Shown here piece after piece: positions 12,614-22,870 of a stretch of DNA of 64,000 bases (position 1 is its first letter; each line of letters opens with the position of its first letter). Under the pieces are notes generated by a model, which did not search any database, had not been told where the DNA came from, and saw nothing but the letters and a program-made list of their open reading frames with translations. The stretch comes from Terebella lapidaria. Its lineage: Eukaryota; Annelida; Polychaeta; Terebellida; Terebellidae. A program made the translations under genes and the position numbers. Where the stretch lies: NCBI GenBank assembly GCA_949152475.1, contig OX424570.1, positions 3,150,181 to 3,214,180 of the forward strand, read 5' to 3'.

Positions 12614-14250
12614 CATCTCCCGGTAATGGCGGAAATATGTTTCATTCTGATCTCTTTTTTTTGCAAATTTCATACTCAGATATGTACTTTTGTGTGTTAT
12701 GTTTCCGTGCTGAACATTTTCGTTTTCATTTCCACTAATAGCATACATACTGAACGTTTCGTGTAACAAGTTTCATAAATAAATATATAATAAAACATTT
12801 GAAATATGGTAGCTAATATCATGATATATGCTGATATTTTTCGTTAGATATTTTAAAGATTGAGTTATTAAGAAATGTCACATATTAAATTGTTGAACAA
12901 TGAACTGAGAGTGGCAAAATATTTAGGACATGCGGGAATCGTGCTAGATCGAGTGTGTATTGCACACAATGGCCAAGATCATATAGGTCACTGATTGTAC
13001 AATAACACTGGAAGGAAGATTGCCATCATTTGCACGATGAACAAACTTGAAACTAGCGCCATATTCAATGGTGGCACTCTTGTGCATCAGATAAATTTCC
13101 ATGTTTACGCTTTACATTTCACACAAATCGTACGTTTTTGTCCCGGCTTCATGCATAGATATCTACGTTGCATAGAGCAATTGCCGCCAAAGCATGACGT
13201 ATGATTATTTCGCGATTGATGACGTCAGTCATATCTAGTCTTTTTGCTCTATATCTATGGTGTATTGCTTGTCCGCCGTGAAAACACCCACACTGTGATA
13301 AGGTGAGATAACGTCCACGATGTACACGCCAAGCATACGTGTGACATCCATGAATGTGACGCTATTCATAGATACCGCATGGTTTAGGTCAACTTGACCA
13401 AGGGAGGAGAAGCCTAGCTATATCAGCAGTGATCAGCGACATCAAGTGCAATATCTAAAGCCCAACATACAAAAAGTGTAGACTAAATCTATACAACGGT
13501 GTAGGAGAATATATATCTTTTATCTATGCACTAGATCTAGTTTCTAAAGACCAAGGCCATCACAATTTTACACGGATACGTGTAGTTATAGGTCCACAGT
13601 GGATCTAGGTTAGGCTCTCTGAAATCTGCCAACATATCGTGTGAATTATAATTAAGGTGAGGTCATAAAATCTAAATCATCATGCGAAAATTATTGTTCG
13701 ACAATCTCTGAGCAAGATATTTATGTGAAAATTAGGTCGGCGCACTTTTGTAACATGTGAACTTATCATGAACTTTCAATGTAGGCCCTATGTCCAATAT
13801 TTATCGGAAACCCGTAAGGAAACTCTTGGGTGTCTGTTTTCACAGAAGCCTGCTTGTGCCACATGTATGTGGAAAACTATAATATACGAAAAAGTATTTT
13901 CTTTAAAAAAACATCACAAGATAGTGGGCTATTCACTTGCTATTCTCTCAATAAGATCTAATAAATCTTATATCTTATTTATCATCTCGGGATTAGTCGG
14001 GAGAAAGGCAAGTAAATAACATCCCTAGATAATTTTTTGAAGAAAAATTTTTGTTCATGCGTTATTACTAGATCTAATATCGTTTGGTCGTGCACTAGGC
14101 TACATGTAATAATGTTTGTAAAAAACTAGCGTCGTCGTAATTCCACTTGTGGCATTAGCCCTGTTATATATATAATTATATAGGTATTCACGGGATGTCG
14201 TGTGAATAATATATACTGGCTCCCCAATAGTCACGTACATTTATTTCAGA
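12614..14250. other. Non-coding, possible 5' region of the hotdog gene
   Basis: AT-rich with no recognised exon. Because the exon at 14251 is preceded by a splice acceptor, an untranslated first exon of the downstream gene should lie in this stretch, but I cannot place it. Confidence 0.35.
13220..13227. promoter_or_regulatory. CRE palindrome TGACGTCA
   Basis: A perfect 8 bp cAMP-response element about 1 kb upstream of the first coding exon of the hotdog gene. It may be a promoter element for that gene, but an 8-mer can occur by chance. Confidence 0.3.
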
Positions 14251-14260
14251 TACTTGCAAG

Positions 14261-15854
14261 ATGGAGTATATGAGGTCTCCGGAATCCAACTTTCTACACC
14301 ATACAGATTTTGAGCAGAAGTAAGTAGGCCTCTACTTATACGTAATCGCTGAAGCCATTGTTGCAGATTTGTTCAAATCCAGCTGGGCCTACGGGTTTTT
14401 AACATCTGACTGAAGCAAAACCCATGACTTGAGTACCCAAGAAAATACGTATGAAATATATTCACAGGCCGGCCTCTGTTTCCATGGTGTCCAATGCTGC
14501 AGGGACCGAACCCATCTGTCAATTCAACTTCAAAGAGCTGCCTCTTTTATGGAAGGAGATCCTTGGTATGTATAGAACAAAATGTGAAGCTACAGTCACA
14601 TATTCCCTTGAATGGACCATGGGTCTCCAAAGACCACAACGGATGATCCGTAGCGGTCTGGGGCGCTGACGGTCGGAACCCTTTTTTCGAGGGATCCGAC
14701 ACCATGCTGTTAATAGATGCATCTTAATGCTAAAATACTACAACGACCTACAAAGGAAATCCAGCCAGAACCACGGACAACAACGTTACCACTGGGGTAA
14801 TCCAGTGTGAACAATAGGTTTATTGTGTCCATTCTACACTCTCTGGTGTATCTGGAGGGCTACCGGTAAGATACTGGGGATACTATCTGAGCGTCCAGAC
14901 GGTGAAAGTTGCTAATGATAGGTTTAGATAACTACGCTCTTCCTATGCATTGACTACGGATCTCCACGCGTCCGGGTGTCCGGGTGACTGGTAGCTCTGG
15001 TGTTTGCGAAAGGAAGTCCCAAACTGCTCAAAGATTCACCAAACTACGGTATATAATTCATGCGTGGAAATAAACTGATTCCTCTGCGACTGATATAGAC
15101 CTAGTTGTGTATCTTTGCAGGTCCAGGAATGGTTATGCCCTTCAACATCATGCACGTGAGTTCATCACTAAATTGGTACCTTCACTCGGACTTCTGGCTA
15201 CACGGCTTCCTGAAAGGAGTAAGATTATCAGTCTCCCCGGAATACATCCTCCTACTTCAGAAATCGAGACAGAAAGCGATGCCTCTCCGAGATTCTACGT
15301 TTACCACGAAAACAGTTATCAGTTTTGTGGGAGAACGCTCTTTTGGGATGTCCATGCAAGCCTATACGGTTGGGGACCAGATACCACTTTGCACATACGA
15401 AAACATCATGTACCCTCTGGATCCTAAGACAGCGAGGGTTATGAAAGCGTTGCCCAGTGCATGGAGCGAAAAATACAAACATTATATAGAGGAGACTTCG
15501 GGAAGAAATGAAAAACTTGCACTGCCGCCTTTCCCAACGGAATATCAAACAATTCACAGTTCTCGAATGGAAATTCAGCGAGAACATGTGGATGAAAATA
15601 ATCACAGCAACTATAAAATCTATCTGCTGGGGTCTATCGCCGCTTATTACGAAAGTCAAGGGAGTCAATCGCCGATTGTGAATGAAGTCATCATCTGTTA
15701 TGAGAAGGAGAGCAGACTTGGAGATGAGATTATATTTGAAGTTTTAAGACTAACTGATTTGGAATCAGTGTTTGTTGCTTGTAAACTAAAGAATAGACGT
15801 CTTTGTTATTGTCTTCTCAAAGTAAGTGGAAATTCATCTCAACCTAAGTTGTGA
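14261..15854 (+). CDS. Double-hotdog thioesterase-like protein (296 aa)
   Basis: Three coding exons, 14261-14319, 14468-14565 and 15121-15854, join in frame through GT-AG introns (AA|G and G|GT codons split correctly) to give 296 residues, stop TGA at 15852. The first coding exon has a clean acceptor (TTATTTCAG) just upstream of the ATG, so an untranslated 5' exon is expected. The family call rests on layout. Residues about 208-217 read HVDENNHSNY, then a helix, then EVIICYEKESRLGDEIIFEV, the NxH...Y(x)n...GD pattern of a hotdog thioesterase domain. Residues about 56-170 look like a more diverged first hotdog ending in YPLDPKTARVMKALP. Two hotdogs in tandem is the plan of acyl-ACP thioesterases. 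Substrate is unknown; an esterase or epimerase-like hotdog role is also possible. Confidence 0.6.
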
Positions 15855-15946
15855 GGTCACGAGGCTACAGTTGGAAGCTGTGTATGTGTGAGGAAATGTC
15901 CTGCGGTGTTACAATGGAACGATATTGGAGTTTTGTATACTTTGGT

Positions 15947-15952
15947 AATAAA
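15947..15952 (+). terminator. Poly(A) signal AATAAA
   Basis: AATAAA about 93 bases after the stop codon of the hotdog gene; a plausible cleavage signal for its mRNA. Confidence 0.6.
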
Positions 15953-16047
15953 GCTAAGAACTAATGAGGGTTGTCTGTATTTTAAAAAAAAATTCACTGT
16001 CAGAAATTCATAAGAGAATTTAGAGGTTTCTCTTCAATACCATGTAT

Positions 16048-16215
16048 ATACCGTATAACCGCATAAGCGCATATAAGGACATGTTCTTATATCCGGAATA
16101 TTGCGTTTTGGGGCTCTCACCGAAAAATAACAAAGTGTCTCGAATATAGAGACATGTTCTTATATTCGAATATAAGGACATTCCAAACTAACCCGCATAT
16201 AAGAACTTGGTAAGC
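16048..16215. repeat. Palindromic ATATAAGGACATG repeats
   Basis: The 22 bp near-palindrome centred at 16080 (ATATAAG/GACATGTTC/TTATAT) recurs inverted and partly at 16150-16205 as GACATGTTCTTATATTCG and CGAATATAAGGACAT. This is a small foldback-like unit of unknown type. Confidence 0.4.
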
Positions 16216-16325
16216 TAAATTAAATAATAGCCACATTGACCTTCGTGTGCAAGTAGCCTAGACAAGTCATAACCACCACTGATGTCAAATTACATTATAT
16301 GTGTGGGCTTAGGTAGGTATTGGAC

Positions 16326-16473
16326 GATGTCTTCTAAACGCTGGTACGCTGGTATACTGGTACAAGCATTGTGAGGCTTATTGAGGCATACACGAAATGA
16401 GCAGTATTGTTGAGTTCATGCACCTTGCAATGCTTGTACCAGCATACCAGTGTACCAGCGTTTAGAAGACATC
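16326..16473. repeat. 148 bp hairpin with 46 bp arms
   Basis: Arms 16326-16371 (GATGTCTTCTAAACGCTGGT then ACGCTGGTATACTGGTAC) and 16428-16473 are reverse complements with two mismatches, separated by a loop of about 56 bases. This is either a small foldback MITE or a structured-RNA candidate; no transcription evidence is available. Confidence 0.75.
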
Positions 16474-16499
16474 GGGTATTGTAGACCTATTCTCAAGGA

Positions 16500-16735
16500 A
16501 CCCCCAATAACCTCGTGGTTACCGACGGTGGTCGTAAGCCTGGCAGCACGTGATATATATTCGGAACACCATGTTGCTGGCCGGCCTCGCTGACGGCTCT
16601 GCCACGGGGATAGAACCCCGGACAGCCCGACGGTCAGCCAGAGCTTGCACGCACCATCCCAGAGCAAGAGACTACTAATCCATTGGACCGTGAGCCCCTG
16701 GATCAAAGCAGCCCTCTGGGCCTCCAATTGAAATT
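16500..16735 (-). mobile_element. tRNA-derived SINE-like unit
   Basis: On the minus strand the sequence begins GGGGCTCACGGTCCAATGGA (A-box-like) and later has GGGGTTCTATCCCCGTGGC, close to the Pol III B-box and a tRNA T-arm. The distance between boxes is longer than in a real tRNA and no cloverleaf closes, so I read it as a SINE head rather than a tRNA gene. The 3' tail was not delimited. Confidence 0.5.
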
Positions 16736-17099
16736 GCCCCCGGCGTTCTCGCAGACCCTCTTAGGGGCTTATGGACTATACTGTAACACTTCTAGAATTT
16801 TGAGAAATCCTGATATACACGATAAAATTTTGAACGAGGTGTTCCAGAAAGGATGATGACCTGGGAAGATCATCCGCCGAAAGGGATGGTGTGCCAAGTG
16901 TTTGGAACCCAATTAACATTTAGAAATTTTGTAAAATGACACACCGGTGATCGAATATGGTAGTACCCATAAAAGGTTTGCTTCGCCGACCGGCGCCACA
17001 GACCCACAAGGATCTGGGCAGGGCGGAGCCGTGGGAAGCGACTCCGGCACAGTCACCATGTCTGGTGAAAGGGCTAGCTTCTGGCCTTCATCCATTTTG
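16736..17099. other. Non-coding spacer
   Basis: No gene recognised. It lies between the SINE-like unit and the start of the satellite. Confidence 0.4.
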
Positions 17100-20000
17100 T
17101 TGTCGATTGTTGAGATTTTTTGTGATCTGACCTTGAAAGAGTGAGATTTTTTGTGATCTGACCTTGAAAAAGGTCAAAAATCAAGTTCAAGGTCATGAGA
17201 ATATTCAGCATATATCATTTCCCGTTCGCTGTTGATTCCTAAGCTGTAAAGTAGATAATAAGCGAGATATTAGTCATTTTGTTCTCTGACATGGAAAATG
17301 AGGTTAAAGGTCGAATTCAAGTTCACCAAAATATTCATCATATATCATTCCCTATTTGTTCACTATCGAATCATAAGCTGTAAAGTCGATAATAAGTGAG
17401 ATATTAGCTATTTTGTGCTTTGACCTTGAAAATAAGTTCAAGGTCAAATTCAAGGTCATCAGAATGTTCAGTGCATATCATTTTCTATATGTCCACAATT
17501 GGTTCCCAAGCCATAAAGTCAAGGAGCAAGATATTAGCCATTTTGTTCTTTGACCTTGAGAATGAGGTCAAATGTCGAATTCAAGGCCATGGCACTATTC
17601 AGCATATATCATTTTCTATATGTTCACAATTGATTCCTAAGTGGTAAAATCGATAATAAGGGAGATATTAGTCATTTTGTCCTGTGCCCTTGAAATTTAG
17701 GTCAAAGGTCAAATTGAAGGTCATGAGAATAATCTGTATACAATGTACATATTTTCCTATATGTTCATAATTGATTCCTGAGCTGTAAAGTCGATCAGAA
17801 GAGAGATATTAGCCATTTTGTACTGTGACCTTGAAAATTCGGTCAAAGGTCAAACTCAAGGTCATGACAATATTCAGAATACATGTATAACATTTCCTAT
17901 ATGTTCACAATTGGAAAATGAGGTCAAATGTCAAAGATCATGACAATAATCTGCATTTATCTTCTTCCAATAAAGTACATCCCTCAAATAAATGAGTATT
18001 ATCGTACTGTGCGACGCGAGCGGTGGAACGTTGAAATCGAATGTATATACAGTTAAATATCATTTCCTATATATCATATCTTCATATATATTCCCATATC
18101 ATAATTGATTCCTAAGCTGTAAAGTCGATAATAAGTGAGATATTAGCCATTTATGATCTGACCTTGAAAGTGAGTTTGAAGGTGAAGTTCAAGGTCATAA
18201 GAATATTCAGCATCTTTCATTTCCATTGTGTTCGCAATTGGTTCCTAAGCTGTAAAGTCGATGATAAGCAAGACATTTAGCCATTTTGTGCTCTGACCTT
18301 GAAAATAGGGTCAAGGCCAAATTCAAGGTCATCAGAATATTCAGTGTATATCATTTTCCATATGTCCACAATTGGTTCCCAAGCTATTAAGTCAATAGAG
18401 AAGCAAGATATCAGCCATTTTGCCTTTTGACCTTGAAAATGAGGTCAAAGGTCGAATTCAACGTCATGGCAAGATTAAGCATATATCATTTTATTTATGT
18501 TTACAATTGACTCCTAAACTGTAAAGTCGATAATAAGTGAGATATTAGTCATTTTGTCCCGTGACCTTTAAATTTAGGTCAAAGGTCAAATCCAAGATCA
18601 CGAGAATAATCTGCAATCTGTATATAATCTGTATATCAATTAATTCCTGTATGTTCAAAATTGATTCCTGGGCTGTAAAGTCAATAAGAAGCGAGATATT
18701 AGCCACTATGTCCTGTGACCTTGAAAATGAGGTCAAATTTTAAGTCATCAGAATATTCGGCGTATATCATTTCTTAAATGTCCACAACTGATTCCTGAGC
18801 TGTAAAGTCGATAATAAGCGAGATATTAGCCACTTTGTGCCCTGACCATGAAACTGAGGTCAGGAGTCAAATTCAAGGTCATGAGAATTTTCAGCACATA
18901 TCATATCCTATATGTCCACAATTGATTAACCACTTTGTCCTGTGATCTTGAAAATGAGGTCAAAGGTCAAATTCAAGGTCACGGGAATAATCTGCATATA
19001 TCACTTCCTATATGTTCATAATTGATTCCTAAGCTGTAAAGTCGATAAGAAGTGAGATATTAGCCACTTTTCCTGTGACCTTGAAAATGAGGTCAAAGGT
19101 CAAATTCAAGGTCATCAGAATATTCGGCGTATATCATTTCCTAAATGTCCACAATTGATTCCTAAGCTGTAAAGTCGATAATATGCGAGATATTAACCAT
19201 TTTGTGCTCTTGACCTTGAAAATGAGGTCAAAGGTCAAATTCAAGCTTATCAGAATATTCGGCATATATTATTTCCTATATGTCCACAATTGATTCCTAA
19301 GCTGTAAAGTCGATAATATGCGAGATATTAACCATTTTGTGCTCTGACCTTGAAACCGAGGTCAAAGGTCAAATTCAAGATCACGAGAATATTCAGCATA
19401 TATCGTTTCCTTTCTGTCCACAATTGATCCCTAAGCTGTAGAATCGATAATAAGTGAGATATTAGCCATTTTGTCCTGTGACCTTGAAAATGAGGTCAAA
19501 GGTCAAATTCAAGGTCATCAGAATATTCGACATATATCATTTACTATATGTCCACAATTGATTCCTAAGCTGTTACGTCGATAATAAGCGAGATATTAGC
19601 CATTTTGTGCTCTAACCTTGAAACCGAGGTCAGAGGTCAAATTCAAGGTCAAGAGAATATTCAGCATATATCATTTCCTATATGTAAACAATAGCTCCCT
19701 AAGCTGTAAAATCGATAATAAATGAGATATTAGCCATTTTGTCCTGTGACTTTGAAAATGAGGTCTAAGGTCAAATTCAAGGTCATGACAATAATCTGCA
19801 TATATCATTTCCTATATGTTCATAATTGATTCCTAAGCTGCAAAGTCGATAAGAAGCGAGATATTAGCCATTTTGTCTTGTGACCTTGAAAGTGAGGTCA
19901 AGGATCAAATTCAAGGTCATCAGAATATTCGGCATATATCACTTCCTATATGTCCACAATTGATTCCTAAGCTGTAAAGTCAATAATAAGTGAGATATCA

Positions 20001-20370
20001 GCCATTTTGTGCTCTGACCTAGAAACTGAGTTCAGAAGTTAAATTCAGGGTCACGGGAATATTCAGCATATATCATTTCCTATATGTCCACAATTGATCC
20101 CTAAACTGTAAAATCGATAATAAGTGAGATATTAGCCATTTTGTCCTGCGACCATGAAAATGATGTCAAAGGTCAAATTCAAGGTCATCAGAATATTCGG
20201 CATATACCTATATGTCCACAATTGATTCCTAAGCTGTTAAGTCGATGATAAGCAAGATATTAGACATTTAGTGCTCTGACCTTGAAACCTAGGTCAGAGG
20301 TCAAATTCAAGGTCACGAGAATATTCAGCATATATCATTTCCTATATGTCCACAATTGATTGCTAGTCTC
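17100..20370. repeat. ~134 bp satellite rich in AGGTCA sites
   Basis: About 24 diverged copies of a unit running TGACCTTGAAAATGAGGTCA, AAGGTCAAATTCAAGGTCA, GAATATTCAGCATATATCA, TTTCCTATATGTCCACAATT, GATTCCTAAGCTGTAAAGTC, GATAATAAGTGAGATATTAG, CCATTTTG. The ATTCCTAAGCTG landmark falls at 19025, 19158, 19293, 19427, 19561, 19694, 19829, 19963 and 20097, giving a 133-135 bp period; copies before 18.9 kb are less regular. Each unit holds an inverted TGACCTTGAA, an AGGTCAAAGGTCA or near match, and a TTCAAGGTCA. The open frames within are repeat artefacts. Confidence 0.95.
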
Positions 20371-20880
20371 TAATCTCAATATTAAGTGATATATTAGGCT
20401 TAATGTTTCCCATTATAAAGCATAGGAGAATTTAACATGGGAAAGTCCTATTCGGGTCGAGTTTGGGCTCAAAATGGCCCACTTCCTTCTTACGCAAGCA
20501 AGGTCACCAAACGATCAATCATATGCGACTTATTATGTTCATTATACACCTGACCATGACAATCACCACTCAAGGTCATCAAGGTCAAGTTCGAGGTCAC
20601 TGTAAGATCCACCATTTAGGATTTCCGATAGCATTGAAATGTATCCAAAATGTGTAAGTTTCCCTGGTGGACAATACTATTATACCATGTATACAGGAAT
20701 GTGATTTGTGTGTGTGATATGGATAGGATACTTGTAACTAGACGCCAAGGCCTAAAGATGCCTTGGAGGCATTTCGGTTTTAAGACTAATTCATAATATT
20801 TATAACATGTTTACCATGGGCTCTACGACACACTTTTTTAAAGATATCGACAAAAACGTAAAAAGCATACTCGGCAGGCA
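20371..20880. other. Diverged edge of the satellite
   Basis: Still carries scattered AAGGTCA motifs (around 20570-20600) but no regular period. No gene seen. Confidence 0.5.
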
Positions 20881-21735
20881 AATTCAAGGTCAAGATCAAA
20901 GTTCATCCTTAATACCCATCAGACATGTTTGTCTAGTGCAGCGAGTCCAAAAATAACGTCCATTTCACTCTACGACGCACCATTTTCGAGATATCGACGA
21001 AAACGAAAAATGCCGACTCAGAGGAAAAATTTCAGGTCAAGCTCAAAGTTCATCCATAATACCCCTCTGACATGTTTGTCTGAGGTAACGAGTCCGAAAA
21101 TAACGTCAGTTTCGCTCTAAGATGTATCGTTTCTGAGATATCGACGAAAACAAAAAATGCCGACTCGGTGAAAAAATTTCAGGTCAAGGTCAGAGTTAAT
21201 CCATAATACCCCTCAGACATGTTTGTCCAGTGCCATGAGTCCAAAAATAATGTCCTTTTCGCTCTACGACGCACTGTTTCCGAGATATCGCCGAAAACAA
21301 AAAATGCCGACTTGGCGAAAAAAATTCAGGTCAAGGTCAGAATTCATCCATAATACCCTTAAGACATGTTTGTCTAGTGCCACGAGTCCGAAAATAATGT
21401 CTGTTTCGCTCTACGACGCACTGTTTCCGAGATATCGACGGAAACGAAAAAAGCCGACTCGGCGAAAAAAATTTAGGTCAAGGTCAAAGTTCATCCATAA
21501 TACCCCTTAAACATGTTTGTCTAGTGTCACGAGTCCGAAAATGACGTCCGTTTCACTCTACGACGCACCAATTCCAAGATACTGACGAAAATGAAAAATG
21601 CCGACTCGGCAGAAAAATTCAAGGTCAAGGTCAAAGGTCATCCTTAATACCCCTTAGACATGTTTGTCTAGGACGACGAGTCCGAAAATAACGTCCGTTT
21701 CGCTCTACGACGCACCGTTTCCGAGATATGCAGGA
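20881..21735. repeat. Tandem array, exact 147 bp period
   Basis: Six copies of a unit containing ATACCCCT(C/T)AGACATGTTT, GTCTAGTG, CGAGTCCGAAAATAACGTCC, TTTCGCTCTACGACGCAC, TTTCCGAGATATCGACGAAA and AAGGTCAAGGTCAAAG. AGACATGTTT (or its one-base variant) begins at 20921, 21068, 21215, 21362, 21509 and 21656, exactly 147 apart each time. It shares AGGTCA runs with the neighbouring satellite but is otherwise a different unit. Confidence 0.93.
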
Positions 21736-22780
21736 AACCTCAAGGATGACTGGGCGAAAACTCTTCCGACCTCTAGGTCAAAGGTCGTTTGACGGATTGA
21801 TCCCAAAATCAATAGGGTTCTTCCCTGTTGATATATGAACCTCCATGCAAAGTTCTGCAGCCATTGCCTACATACTTTTTGAGTTATCGTGCGGAAACAA
21901 AGTCCAAAAAACGACATGGATTTCCTCCTCACGGACCTTGGATCCGGATGAAAAACAATAGGGTTCTTCCACATAATATGTCTGACCAATGCTGAAAATT
22001 TGGTGAAGATACATCAAGGCAAACTGGAGTTATCGGTCTGAAACCAAAACGGTAGAAAAAAAAAAAAAATTCTGCTAAAACCACAAAGGCATTTCTTCCG
22101 AAATGACCTCTGTCACCCTTCACTACCTCTTCCTCTGCTACTTGTCTGGACTGAATTATTAAAATTTTATTGTTGATGTCCAGTTTGTCCAGATTTATGG
22201 TTGATCTTTCAGAAAACATAACAATATATTTCCGATACTCGATATGTATTTCTGATAATTTGTATCGTAAAGTAAACACAATATTTGGAACATTTGTTTA
22301 TTTTCTGTTCAATAAATTAATGTTGTAGAACAATATGTATAACTTACTATACATTTATAAATCAACAACAAATTTTGTATGGCCAAAGGGTCAGTTTTCA
22401 TATGTATACAAAATAACAATATTTGGTTCAGGACAAACAATCTTTAAAAAGTCATTTATTGTGGACGGATACTGCTGAATACTTGCAATTTCATATCACA
22501 ATTGTTGATTCAATTAAATAAAACATGTAGTGGAAACATCACATGAGCACAAACTATCCATACACACTCAAGTTTTCAGTGATTGGATTCACAGCCAATC
22601 ACAAACACAGAACTCATTCATCGCATTCACTGAAAGCATCATGAATATTCATACGAATAAATATTCATGAAGTGATTTGCATAAGAAGATGATGATGCAG
22701 ATATATACAGTGATGATAGAAATGAAATGCTTTGGGAAGTTCAGCAACTCGAGTCATCCATCTGAAACAAACAATACAAA
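21736..22780. other. Non-coding, 3' flank of the NME8 gene
   Basis: No gene recognised. It holds a 13-base A-run near 22058 and AT-rich sequence. The NME8 3' untranslated region should begin at 22870 and run left; a minus-strand AATAAA is at 22781-22786. Confidence 0.45.
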
Positions 22781-22786
22781 TTTATT
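22781..22786 (-). terminator. Candidate distal poly(A) signal of the NME8 gene
   Basis: AATAAA on the minus strand, about 85 bases beyond the TGA stop at 22873-22871 that ends the longest tail form. Confidence 0.45.
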
Positions 22787-22870
22787 ACATACCTCTTATT
22801 TTCTTCACCAACATAATTATCTTATACGCAGGCTATAATTTTTCCAAAATAACTCTACCTGTTGTCAATT

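Noticed and set aside
15107..15427. 106-residue frame overlapping the hotdog exon
   Set aside because: Only the +1-shifted frame (15105-15854) joins in phase to the two upstream exons and carries the hotdog motifs.
14261..15854. Bacterial contamination as source of the double-hotdog gene
   Set aside because: It is split by two GT-AG introns, has a poly(A) signal and sits in continuous animal-type sequence; ancient transfer remains possible.
16500..16735. Functional tRNA gene
   Set aside because: A- and B-box-like sequences are too far apart and no cloverleaf with a clear anticodon loop forms; SINE is more likely.
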